This document shows, in pieces, positions 41,565-49,900 of a DNA stretch of 64,000 bases (positions within the stretch are counted from its first letter, which is position 1; each line of letters opens with the position of its first letter). The notes beneath the pieces were generated by a model. The model was not told the origin of the DNA. It saw only the letters and a program-made list of their open reading frames with translations, and did not search any database. Location of the stretch: contig JANUBW010000001.1 of NCBI GenBank assembly GCA_024809215.1, positions 2,212,841 through 2,276,840 of the forward strand. Reading direction: 5' to 3'. The translations under genes and the position numbers were made by a program. This DNA comes from Niastella sp. OAS944 (GTDB taxonomy: Bacteria; Bacteroidota; Bacteroidia; Chitinophagales; Chitinophagaceae).

Positions 41565-43001
41565 TCATTTCCATCCCCCACCCAGCGCCTGGTAAATATT
41601 CACCTTGGCTTTCATTTGGGCCATTCTGGTTTCTATTAACTCAAATTTCGATTCCAGGGCATCGCGCTGTGTCAACAGCACTTCCATATAATCTGCACGT
41701 GCATTACGGAACAGATCATTCGAAATAGTGATCGATTGCGTCAACGCATCTACCTGTTTCGATTTCAGTTCATAGCTCTTTTGCAGGTTATCGATCTTTG
41801 CTACCTGATTGGCCACTTCAACATAGGCATTTACGATAGTACGCTCGTAATTATACACCGCCTGTATTTGTTTTGCATTGGCGTTTGAATAGGTGGCTTT
41901 TATCGCATTCCTGTTTATCAATGGCGCCATCAGTTCACCGGCCAGTGAATACAACACAGACTCTGGCGTATGGAATAAATAGGTAGGGCTAAACGCATTA
42001 TAACCTACACCAGCTGAAATGCCCAATGAAGGATAGAACTGTGCTTTTGCTACCTGTACATCCAGCTTCGCAGCCGCCAGTTCCAACTCTGCCTTACGGA
42101 TATCGGGCCGGTTAGCCAATAACTGTGAAGGAATACCTGTTTGTAAATTTTCAGGCATTACGTTATTATCCAATGACTGTGCATTGCGCGGAATGGGTTG
42201 TGGAAACCTGCCCAGCAGAAAATTGATGCGGTTCTCGGTTTCAACTATCTGCTGCTGTATGTTGTACTGCAGGCTTTTTGTATTAAGCACTTCTGCTTCG
42301 AATTTGCGTACAGCCAGTTCAGTTACCCGGGCAGCGTCTTTCTGGATCTTTACGATCTCTAATGCATTGCTTTGAATATCGATGTTCTTTTTTACGATCT
42401 CCAGCTGATTATCGAGCGCCAGCAATTCAAAATACGAATTGGCGATCTCTGCGATCAGGTTGGTGATCACAAAATTACGGCCTTCTACCGTAGACAGGTA
42501 CCTGGCAACCGCCGCTTTTTTCGCATTGCGCAGTTTGTGCCAAATATCAATTTCCCAGTTGGCGTACACGCCTATTAAGAAATCACCAAGCGGATCGGGC
42601 ATTTCTTTACCGGGCTTAATTTCGGTAGTAGCATCACCTGCACCCTGGCTTGTGTACCTACCCACTTTTTCAACACCAGCACCGGCTTTTACACCAACAA
42701 ACGGCAGGTACTCCCCTTTGCGGGCAGTTACTTCGTTCTTAGTGATCTCAATTTCCTGTAAGGTGATGTTCAACTCCTGGTTATTCTTTAACGCCGTATC
42801 GATAAGCGCTACCAGGTTAGGATCGGTAAAATAAGCCTGCCATTTTATAGCGGCGGTATTAACGGTATCCTGCGAGTTATTGAAACTCGCAGGTACCGTT
42901 TTGTTTTCCGTTCTACCAGTAAGCACAGGCGTTTTACAGGCTGCATATGCCAGGCAAATGCACCCAATACCTACATATTTAAAGAATGTGTTTTTAAACA
43001 T
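41565..43001 (-). CDS. Outer membrane efflux factor (NodT/TolC-like lipoprotein), operon 1
   Basis: 478 residues; lipobox CLAYAACKT. Two OEP repeats: NNQELNITLQEIEITKNEVT ... LPFVGVKAGAGVE, WEIDIWHKLRNAKKAAVARY, and LLANRPDIRKAELELAAAKL ... FYPSLGISAGVGYN. Forms the trimeric outer-membrane duct for the adjacent RND pump. Start overlaps the RND stop by 8 bp. Confidence 0.94.
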   Translation of the reverse strand: MFKNTFFKYVGIGCICLAYAACKTPVLTGRTENKTVPASFNNSQDTVNTAAIKWQAYFTDPNLVALIDTALKNNQELNITLQEIEITKNEVTARKGEYLPFVGVKAGAGVEKVGRYTSQGAGDATTEIKPGKEMPDPLGDFLIGVYANWEIDIWHKLRNAKKAAVARYLSTVEGRNFVITNLIAEIANSYFELLALDNQLEIVKKNIDIQSNALEIVKIQKDAARVTELAVRKFEAEVLNTKSLQYNIQQQIVETENRINFLLGRFPQPIPRNAQSLDNNVMPENLQTGIPSQLLANRPDIRKAELELAAAKLDVQVAKAQFYPSLGISAGVGYNAFSPTYLFHTPESVLYSLAGELMAPLINRNAIKATYSNANAKQIQAVYNYERTIVNAYVEVANQVAKIDNLQKSYELKSKQVDALTQSITISNDLFRNARADYMEVLLTQRDALESKFELIETRMAQMKAKVNIYQALGGGWK

Positions 43002-46000
43002 TGTGATCGATTTCTTCTGTTAATGGATTTTCATCTTCGCCCCTGATGAGCTTGCGTTTTGATGCCAGTTTAGCGAATACATAATACAGTCCGGGAATAA
43101 CAATAACACCGCCAACAGTACCTATCAACATACCACCCAATGACGATGAACCAATGGTACGGTTGCCAATGGCGCCCGGGCCTGTTGCAATTACCAGTGG
43201 TATTAACCCGGCTATAAATGCCAGTGACGTCATGATGATAGGACGGAAACGTGTTTTGGCGCCTTCCATGGCGGCCCGGTAAACGGTCATACCTGCACGG
43301 TGTTTTTGCGCAGCAAACTCTACGATCAACACCGCATTCTTACCCAACAAACCCACCAGCATGATCAAACCTACCTGGGCGTAAATGTCGTTGGCCAGTC
43401 CCATTACCTTAATTAACAGGAACGAACCAAACACACCCGCAGGTAGCGAAAGGATAACCGATAACGGTAGAATAAAGCTTTCGTACTGCGCCGCCAGGAT
43501 CAAATACACGAACATCAACACGATACCGAAAATGATCACTGCTTCATTACCACGCGCCGATTCATCTTTTGATAAACCTTCCCAGTCGATACCATAACCA
43601 CGAGGTAAGGTTTTATCGGCCACTTCCTGAATGATCTTGATGGCCTCACCGCTACTGTACCCTTTAGCCGGCTCACCTCTGATGGCCGATGAGTTGTACA
43701 TATTGTACCGCGTGATCTCGTTCAACCCATGGCTCTTTTTGATTGACATAAACGCCGAGTAAGGCACCATTTCATCGCGTTTGTTCTTTACATATAGTTT
43801 CAACAGGTCATCGGGCAACGCGCGGTATTCAGGCGATGACTGCACGAATACTTTTAAGAAGTTACCAAAGCGAATGAAACCTAACTCATACGAGCTACCA
43901 ATCAATATCGACAGGTTATCCATAGCTTTACCAATAGATACGCCTTTTTGCATAGCAGCCTTGTTATCGATCTGTAATTCGTATTGTGGATAGTTGGCGC
44001 TGAAGAAGGTGAATAAACCTGTAAGCTCTTTACGTTTAGCGAGCGCGGCCATAAAGTCGTCGTTCACCTTTTCCATATCGAGGTAGTTATCGCTGTTGGT
44101 TTTATCGAGCAAACGCAGGGCAAAACCACCCGCGGCACCATAACCGGGTACAGCCGGCGGACCGAAGAACTCGATGGTAGCACCGGGTATTTCTTTACAT
44201 TTTTCTTCCAGCTCCTCTATGATCTGTGTTACGTTGTGTTTACGTTTGGCCCAATCTTTCAAACTGATGATACAGGTACCGGCATTGGAACCACGGCCTT
44301 CCGTTAACACCTCATAACCTGCCAGCGCCGATACAGACTGAATGCCATCTATGTGTTCAGCAATTTCCTGTACGCGTTTAGCCAGGTCATTGGTTCTTTC
44401 CAATGTAGAACCGGGCGGGGTTTGAATGATGGCGTAGATCATACCCTGGTCTTCGCTGGGAATGAAACCGGTAGGCAATGTTCTGCCCAAACCGAAGATG
44501 CCAAAACAAAACGCACCTAATAATACAAAGGTCACCAGACGGCGGCTCACGATCTTATCCATGAACTTAGCGTAATGGCCAGTGAGTTTTTCAAACCCAC
44601 GGTTGAACCAGTCGAGGAACATATTGATAGGCGTTTTCCTTCTTGGCTTGCCGTGATTGTTCTTCAATAACATGGCGCACAATACCGGTGTAAGCGTTAA
44701 CGCCACCACACCCGATAGCACGATAGCTGTAGCCATAGTAATAGCGAACTGGCGATAGAAGATACCCACAGGGCCGCTCATAAACGCCACCGGAATAAAC
44801 ACCGCCGCCATTACAAAAGTGATAGCTACGATAGCGCCACTGATCTCATGCAATACCTGTTTGGTTGCATTGTATGGCGACATATGCGTTTCTTCCATTT
44901 TGGCGTGCACGGCTTCAATTACCACAATGGCGTTATCTACCACAATACCAATGGCCAACACCAATGCAAACAATGTAATAAGGTTGATGTTCAACCCAAA
45001 CAATTGCATAAAGAAGAACGAACCAATAAGCGATACAGGTACCGCCAGTGTGGGAATAAGTGTAGAACGCCAGTCGCCCAGGAATATGAACACCACAATA
45101 GCCACCAGTACGAAGGCCTCACCAAGCGTATGCAACACTTTTTCAATAGAGGCATCGAGGAAGTTCGAAACGTCGTAGTCGATCTCGTAATCCATTCCCG
45201 GCGGGAAGGACTCTTTCTTCAGCTCATTCAGTTTTTCCTTTATGGCCTTAATTACATCCTGGGCATTACTGCCATAGGTTTGTTTCAATACAACGGCCGC
45301 AGATGGGTGCCCATTGAGATTTGAATAGATGTCGTAAAATTCGCTTCCCAATTCAACGTCTGCAATATCTTTCAGGTACAGGATCTCCCCTTCGGGGTTG
45401 GCGCGAATGATCACATTCTTATATTGATCAGGCTGGTTATACCGGCCCTGATAGGTTAATACATATTCCAGCGCTTCCGATCTTTTACCATCACTTCTAC
45501 CTAACCTTCCGGGCGAACCGATGATACTTTGCTCACCCAATGCTTCCATCACCTCATCGGTTGAAACATTATACGCACGCATACGATCGGGTTTCAGCCA
45601 AATACGCATGGCGTACTGGCGGCTACCGAGGATCTGCGCACTACCAATACCTTTTACGCGGCTTAGCTCACGTAAGATATTTACGTTGGTAAAGTTGTAT
45701 AGAAAATTTTCATCGGCGTGTTTGTCGGTACTAAATACGTTAACATACATCAACATGTTTGGCTGTAACAGGTTAACGATAATACCTTCACGTTGTACCA
45801 GTACGGGCAGGCGGTTTGTTACCTGCTCAATACGGTTCTTTACGTTCACCACCGCAGCATTAGGATCGGTTCCCAGGTCAAATACTACCTGTACGTTTGC
45901 CTCACCGGCGCTGGTTGCATCTGAGGTCATGTACTTCATTCCAGGCACACCGTTTATGGCTTTTTCCATGGGAATGAGTACAGATTTTACCAACACATCG

Positions 46001-46161
46001 GCACTGGCCCCGGGGTACGCCACACTAACGATTACCCGTGGTGGCGCAATGGAAGGGAACTGAGATGTTGGAAGTGTATTAATGGCCAGTATCCCCATAA
46101 AAACAATGACCAGGGATAGCACGATCGCAAAGACCGGCCTCTTCATAAATATATTAAACAT
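42994..46161 (-). CDS. RND efflux permease (HAE1/AcrB type), operon 1
   Basis: 1055 residues, twelve spans in the AcrB arrangement. MKRPVFAIVLSLVIVFMGIL start, VSVAYPGASADVLVKSVLIP, proton relay GIVVDNAIVVIEAVHAKM (Asp pair in TM4), GFIPSEDQGMIYAIIQTPPG in the second porter domain, and MTSLAFIAGLIPLVIATGPG near the end. Proton-driven export of hydrophobic or amphiphilic compounds rather than metals (no CusA Met triad seen). Between MFP and OMF genes; 154-bp gap after the MFP contains repeat words. Confidence 0.95.
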   Translation of the reverse strand: MFNIFMKRPVFAIVLSLVIVFMGILAINTLPTSQFPSIAPPRVIVSVAYPGASADVLVKSVLIPMEKAINGVPGMKYMTSDATSAGEANVQVVFDLGTDPNAAVVNVKNRIEQVTNRLPVLVQREGIIVNLLQPNMLMYVNVFSTDKHADENFLYNFTNVNILRELSRVKGIGSAQILGSRQYAMRIWLKPDRMRAYNVSTDEVMEALGEQSIIGSPGRLGRSDGKRSEALEYVLTYQGRYNQPDQYKNVIIRANPEGEILYLKDIADVELGSEFYDIYSNLNGHPSAAVVLKQTYGSNAQDVIKAIKEKLNELKKESFPPGMDYEIDYDVSNFLDASIEKVLHTLGEAFVLVAIVVFIFLGDWRSTLIPTLAVPVSLIGSFFFMQLFGLNINLITLFALVLAIGIVVDNAIVVIEAVHAKMEETHMSPYNATKQVLHEISGAIVAITFVMAAVFIPVAFMSGPVGIFYRQFAITMATAIVLSGVVALTLTPVLCAMLLKNNHGKPRRKTPINMFLDWFNRGFEKLTGHYAKFMDKIVSRRLVTFVLLGAFCFGIFGLGRTLPTGFIPSEDQGMIYAIIQTPPGSTLERTNDLAKRVQEIAEHIDGIQSVSALAGYEVLTEGRGSNAGTCIISLKDWAKRKHNVTQIIEELEEKCKEIPGATIEFFGPPAVPGYGAAGGFALRLLDKTNSDNYLDMEKVNDDFMAALAKRKELTGLFTFFSANYPQYELQIDNKAAMQKGVSIGKAMDNLSILIGSSYELGFIRFGNFLKVFVQSSPEYRALPDDLLKLYVKNKRDEMVPYSAFMSIKKSHGLNEITRYNMYNSSAIRGEPAKGYSSGEAIKIIQEVADKTLPRGYGIDWEGLSKDESARGNEAVIIFGIVLMFVYLILAAQYESFILPLSVILSLPAGVFGSFLLIKVMGLANDIYAQVGLIMLVGLLGKNAVLIVEFAAQKHRAGMTVYRAAMEGAKTRFRPIIMTSLAFIAGLIPLVIATGPGAIGNRTIGSSSLGGMLIGTVGGVIVIPGLYYVFAKLASKRKLIRGEDENPLTEEIDHNV

Positions 46162-46189
46162 GTTCTTTCTTTTGGTGAATGGTCAATAT

Positions 46190-46312
46190 TTTCAACAGCC
46201 TGTTACTGGTTACCGGTTGCCGGTTGCCGGGCCCTTAATGCGGAATGCCCGACTATAATCAACCTGAAATTAATTTGAGCCCCGGCCACAGGTACCTGGT
46301 AACTGGTTACCT
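46190..46312. repeat. ggttaccggttgccgg word repeats between MFP and RND genes
   Basis: Intra-operonic gap carrying iterated ggttaccggttgccgg on the left and gtacctggtaactggttacc on the right, in partly inverted arrangement. The equivalent gap in operon 2 is only 44 bp and has none. May attenuate RND versus MFP expression. Confidence 0.5.
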
Positions 46313-46315
46313 GCT

Positions 46316-47401
46316 TTATTCCGATTCCAGCTTCAAATGAGATAATACCTTTGCAGGCTCCTCATATTCAAAGCTTATCTTATTACCATCCTGTACCTTG
46401 CGAATGCCTTCCAGCAATATTTTATCGCCGTCGGTAACTCCATCTTTGATTATAAATAAATCGGGGATCTCAGCTGCGATAGTGATGGGCGTTAACTTCA
46501 CCACATTGTCTTTATTCACTATGTACACATATTTTTTATCCATGATCTCCAGTGTCGCTTTTTGCGGAATGATGATGGCATTTTTCAATTGCTCTTTCAT
46601 CAAAATGCTACCGGTTTCGCCATGACGCAACAAGCCTTCATGATTGGGGAAGGTGGCCCTGAAGGCGATATTACCTGTTTCATTGTTGAACTCGGCCTCG
46701 ATGGTCTCAACATAACCGGGATGTTTGAATACCTCTTTATTGGCCATCAACAACTCCACTTTCATTTTTTCTTTTGGCTTCAGGTGTGTTTGGTAATTCA
46801 GGTATTCGGGCTCCGATACATTGAAATAAACCCACATTTGGCTATTGTCTGAAAGACTGGTGAGCAGTTCGCCTTCTTCAACCAGGCTTCCCTGTTTTAA
46901 ATGCAACTGATCTACAATGCCATCGAAAGGCGCCCTGATATCGGTAAATGCCAGGTGTGTTTTAGCCAACGCCAGTTCTGCTTTTGCTTTTTTTGCTTTG
47001 GCACTAGCCAGCGCCAGTTCGTTTTTAGAAACAACGTTCCTGTCGGCCAGCGACTGGGTGTTCTGCACTTCAATATCAGCCGCCTGCGCTTCCGCATCTG
47101 CCTTTTCCAGTTCGGCCTGGTACAGGGTAGGCATGATCTTGAATAACAATTGTCCGGCCTTTACAAACTGGCCTTCGTCAACATACACGCGTTCGAGATA
47201 ACCTTTTTCCTGCGCCTTCACTTCAATGTTGCGAATGGAGCGGATCTGGCATACGTATTCTTTGGTAACAGTTGTGTCCATTTTCAATGGACTGGTCACA
47301 AGAAGTTTGGTGGTTTCTTCCTTTTTTTCTTCTTCTGTTGATTTACAGCTTGCAAAGCCCAACAAGGCGCACAAGCCTGTAAGCATGACGATTCTTTTCA
47401 T
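46316..47401 (-). CDS. RND periplasmic adaptor (MFP) lipoprotein, operon 1
   Basis: 361 residues. Lipobox ALLGFASCKS; barrel-sandwich hybrid (VKAQEKGYLERVYVDEGQFV, KAGQLLFKI; GIVDQLHLKQGSLVEEGELL), alpha-hairpin (ALASAKAKKAKAELALAKTH), beta-barrel and membrane-proximal domains (GYVETIEAEFNNETGNIAFR; EGIRKVQDGNKISFEYEEP). Bridges the RND pump and outer-membrane factor. First of the three pump genes; preceded by an 11-bp inverted repeat and the small Asp-rich ORF. Confidence 0.94.
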   Translation of the reverse strand: MKRIVMLTGLCALLGFASCKSTEEEKKEETTKLLVTSPLKMDTTVTKEYVCQIRSIRNIEVKAQEKGYLERVYVDEGQFVKAGQLLFKIMPTLYQAELEKADAEAQAADIEVQNTQSLADRNVVSKNELALASAKAKKAKAELALAKTHLAFTDIRAPFDGIVDQLHLKQGSLVEEGELLTSLSDNSQMWVYFNVSEPEYLNYQTHLKPKEKMKVELLMANKEVFKHPGYVETIEAEFNNETGNIAFRATFPNHEGLLRHGETGSILMKEQLKNAIIIPQKATLEIMDKKYVYIVNKDNVVKLTPITIAAEIPDLFIIKDGVTDGDKILLEGIRKVQDGNKISFEYEEPAKVLSHLKLESE

Positions 47402-47452
47402 AATATTTATGGGTTCTTGATTCAGATTTGCCTGATAAAAATTTCACCGGGG

Positions 47453-47491
47453 TGCATAGCATACCTAACTACGATAGCTATATGCTATGCA
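47453..47491. promoter_or_regulatory. Perfect 11-bp inverted repeat ahead of efflux operon 1
   Basis: tgcatagcata and tatgctatgca, 11 of 11 pairs, 17-base interval, located 52-90 bases upstream of the MFP start and after the small Asp-rich ORF. Could be the operator of a local repressor or a leader hairpin. Confidence 0.65.
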
Positions 47492-47564
47492 GGCAAGCAA
47501 CGAACAATATGCTAATGTGATAATGGGCTAATGTGCTAATGGAGATACAATACAGAATACGGGG

Positions 47565-47978
47565 TCATATCCTGAAAACACAATGAATAATAAATTTGGA
47601 AGAAGAGAAATATGATAAATGCTCGCAGGAGGGAAAATTACTTAAATAGAGGGCGCCTTCTGTTTCAGGAGAGGAATAAGAGGTAATGTAACTACTGCCT
47701 GTGCCGGTGTGCCTTTTGGAAGATCTTGTTTCATCATCATCATCGTCGTCGTCGTCGCTTTCTTCTTCCTTTTCGGCCGACTCATCATATACCCGCCGGT
47801 CGCCGGTGGAACGCCTTTGACTTACATATGCCTGATTCTCCTGCAGGTTGGCCACATCTTCGGCCGACAGAGTGTAGAAATTTTTAGGGAGGTCATTCCT
47901 ACTCTCCTGGGTGGTGTACGCATGCACGCCCAGTAAAAGACAACAAAAGGAGAATAGAAATCTAACCAACAACTTCAT
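47565..47978 (-). CDS. Small exported Asp-rich protein upstream of efflux operon 1
   Basis: 137 residues. Signal peptide MKLLVRFLFSFCCLLLGVHA, a polar stretch, an acidic tract EKEEESDDDDDDDDETRSS, and a C-terminal aromatic/Cys-containing tail (SNFPSCEHLSYFSSSKFIIH). The Asp run is a GAT/GAC microsatellite and may slip. A gene of the same plan precedes operon 2, so it is likely real and may act as an exported sensor/chaperone or as a leader. Family not recognised. Confidence 0.6.
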   Translation of the reverse strand: MKLLVRFLFSFCCLLLGVHAYTTQESRNDLPKNFYTLSAEDVANLQENQAYVSQRRSTGDRRVYDESAEKEEESDDDDDDDDETRSSKRHTGTGSSYITSYSSPETEGALYLSNFPSCEHLSYFSSSKFIIHCVFRI

Positions 47979-48384
47979 CAGGCTTCAAAATAATATGAAG
48001 ATTTAAAAAAGGACAAGTTTCCATGTTTCACGGAAAGCGATCGTTTTGGTGTACCGCCCTCAGTTACCGGAATCGGTTACAGGGGCGAGATTCGTAAAAT
48101 TAACTGTAAAAAGACAACGAACAAAGGCTGTAAAAGCCGTTTTAGGCTATAATAGGGGTCAATAACATTTCATTAATAAAAAACTTATGACTTACAATGC
48201 GCGTAATAACATAGATCTTATACTTCTAATATTATTTTAATAGCATTCTAATATCACTTTATATTTCGAATTATTTTTCTTTAAAATACTTTTTCACAAT
48301 TATCACATGATAACCTGATTTAGCATTAAAAGGCACGTATTATATATTTTGCCATAGGTTTTTCATGTCATACAAACACAAATA
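47979..48384. other. AT-rich gene-free region upstream of efflux operon 1
   Basis: About 400 bp of strongly AT-rich DNA without open frames, probably the promoter/control region of the small ORF and efflux operon 1. No defined operator could be picked out by eye. Confidence 0.35.
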
Positions 48385-48412
48385 AAAAATGCCGGCACAA
48401 ACCGGCATTTAA
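48385..48412 (-). terminator. Terminator of efflux operon 2
   Basis: aaatgccgg/ccggcattt, 9 perfect pairs with cacaaa loop, 34 bases after the OMF stop on the minus strand. Confidence 0.8.
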
Positions 48413-48445
48413 TAAGCTAACATCTTATGATCTGGCGGATCCCTT

Positions 48446-49879
48446 TTATTGCCAGCCCCCGCCTAATGAGCGATAGAGCTGGATCAATGAGATATAAATA
48501 TTCTTTTTCTGCTCATTCAAAGCCAGTTCCGCTTCCAGCACGTTCTTTTGCGCAGTGATCACTTCAAGGTAGGTTGCATAACCGGTAAGGTATAACTCCC
48601 GCGCCGATGTTACGGCGGCATACAATTCCTGCACTTCCTGTAGTTTAAGTGCATGCGCCTGTTTATAATTGTCAACCGCATTCATGTTAGTCACTACTTC
48701 ACTGTAAGCATTGAGTAATTTTTGTTGATAGTTATATACCGATTCTTTACTGGCAGCATTTGCCATTACGAATTGCGCCTTTAACTGACGTTGTTGAAAT
48801 AACGGCGCCGTTAATCCGCCCGCAACGCCATAAGCCAAACTTCCGTCCTTGAACAGAAGTGATGGGGTAAAGGCATTGAATGCCACATAGGGATTCAGCG
48901 TTAATGATGGCAGAAAAGCGGCACGGGCAGCCTGAACATTTTCTTTCATCATTTGCAATTCATATTCTGCCTGCTGCACATCGGGCCGGGCAGATAATAG
49001 CGATGCAGGTAAACCGGCCTCAATAGCAACAGCAACCGATTCGGGCAGCGAGGTATCCCTATCGATGTGTTTGGGATAACTGCCGGCAATGGCGTTCAAT
49101 TCATTTTCTACCTGTACCCGCTGTTGCATAATGCGAAACTCAATGCCACGGGTATTTAATAGCTGCGCCCTGAACTGTTGCACAGCCAGCTCATTGGCGC
49201 GGCCACCTACCTTTTGCGCTTCTACTATTTCAACTGCCTGCTTTTGCAGCTCGATGTTCTTTCTTACGATCTTCAGTTCGGCATCGAGGCCCAATAATGT
49301 ATAATATCCCTCTGCAAGTGTTGCTACCAGCGAGGTAATAAGTAATTGCTTTCCCTTTTCTGTTGCCAGTAATTCGGCCTGCGCCGCTTTTTTAAGATGA
49401 CGCAATTTGCCCCACAGATCAATTTCCCAGGTACTGGTAAGCCCCACAAACAGATCGGTAGTTGGTGAAACCGGTATCTTTTGGTCTTTATTGATATTGG
49501 GCGATAAATTGGTATCGAAGTTACCTACGCCATTCAGGGTGTAATCGCCATACTTATCGGCGGCACCGGAAACAACGCCATTTACCGAAGGCAGAAAGGC
49601 GCCTTTGCGTTGGGCAAGACGGGCATGCGCCATTTCAATACGTTGCAGCGCTATGTTCAAATCGGTATTGTCTTTTAATGCCGTAGCAATAAAATTATTC
49701 AGCCTTACATCGGAAAAGATATTTTTAAAAACAAGATTGGCTGAATCGGTTTCACCCGCCTTTTCAGCAAACTGCTGAGGCATTGGCTTTACCGCAGGCA
49801 GCGGTGCGGGTTGCATTACTTTACACCCCGCCATGGCGCCTACTGAAACAATAATTATATATGAAAAGATATTCTTCAT
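48446..49879 (-). CDS. Outer membrane efflux factor (NodT/TolC-like lipoprotein), operon 2
   Basis: 477 residues; lipobox VGAMAGCKV. OEP repeats: DNTDLNIALQRIEMAHARLA, WEIDLWGKLRHLKKAAQAEL, LLSARPDVQQAEYELQMMKE, FLPSLTLNPYVAFN. Paralogue of the protein at 41565. 21 bp after the RND stop. Confidence 0.94.
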   Translation of the reverse strand: MKNIFSYIIIVSVGAMAGCKVMQPAPLPAVKPMPQQFAEKAGETDSANLVFKNIFSDVRLNNFIATALKDNTDLNIALQRIEMAHARLAQRKGAFLPSVNGVVSGAADKYGDYTLNGVGNFDTNLSPNINKDQKIPVSPTTDLFVGLTSTWEIDLWGKLRHLKKAAQAELLATEKGKQLLITSLVATLAEGYYTLLGLDAELKIVRKNIELQKQAVEIVEAQKVGGRANELAVQQFRAQLLNTRGIEFRIMQQRVQVENELNAIAGSYPKHIDRDTSLPESVAVAIEAGLPASLLSARPDVQQAEYELQMMKENVQAARAAFLPSLTLNPYVAFNAFTPSLLFKDGSLAYGVAGGLTAPLFQQRQLKAQFVMANAASKESVYNYQQKLLNAYSEVVTNMNAVDNYKQAHALKLQEVQELYAAVTSARELYLTGYATYLEVITAQKNVLEAELALNEQKKNIYISLIQLYRSLGGGWQ

Positions 49880-49900
49880 TGGTTAATTAAGATTTTGAAA

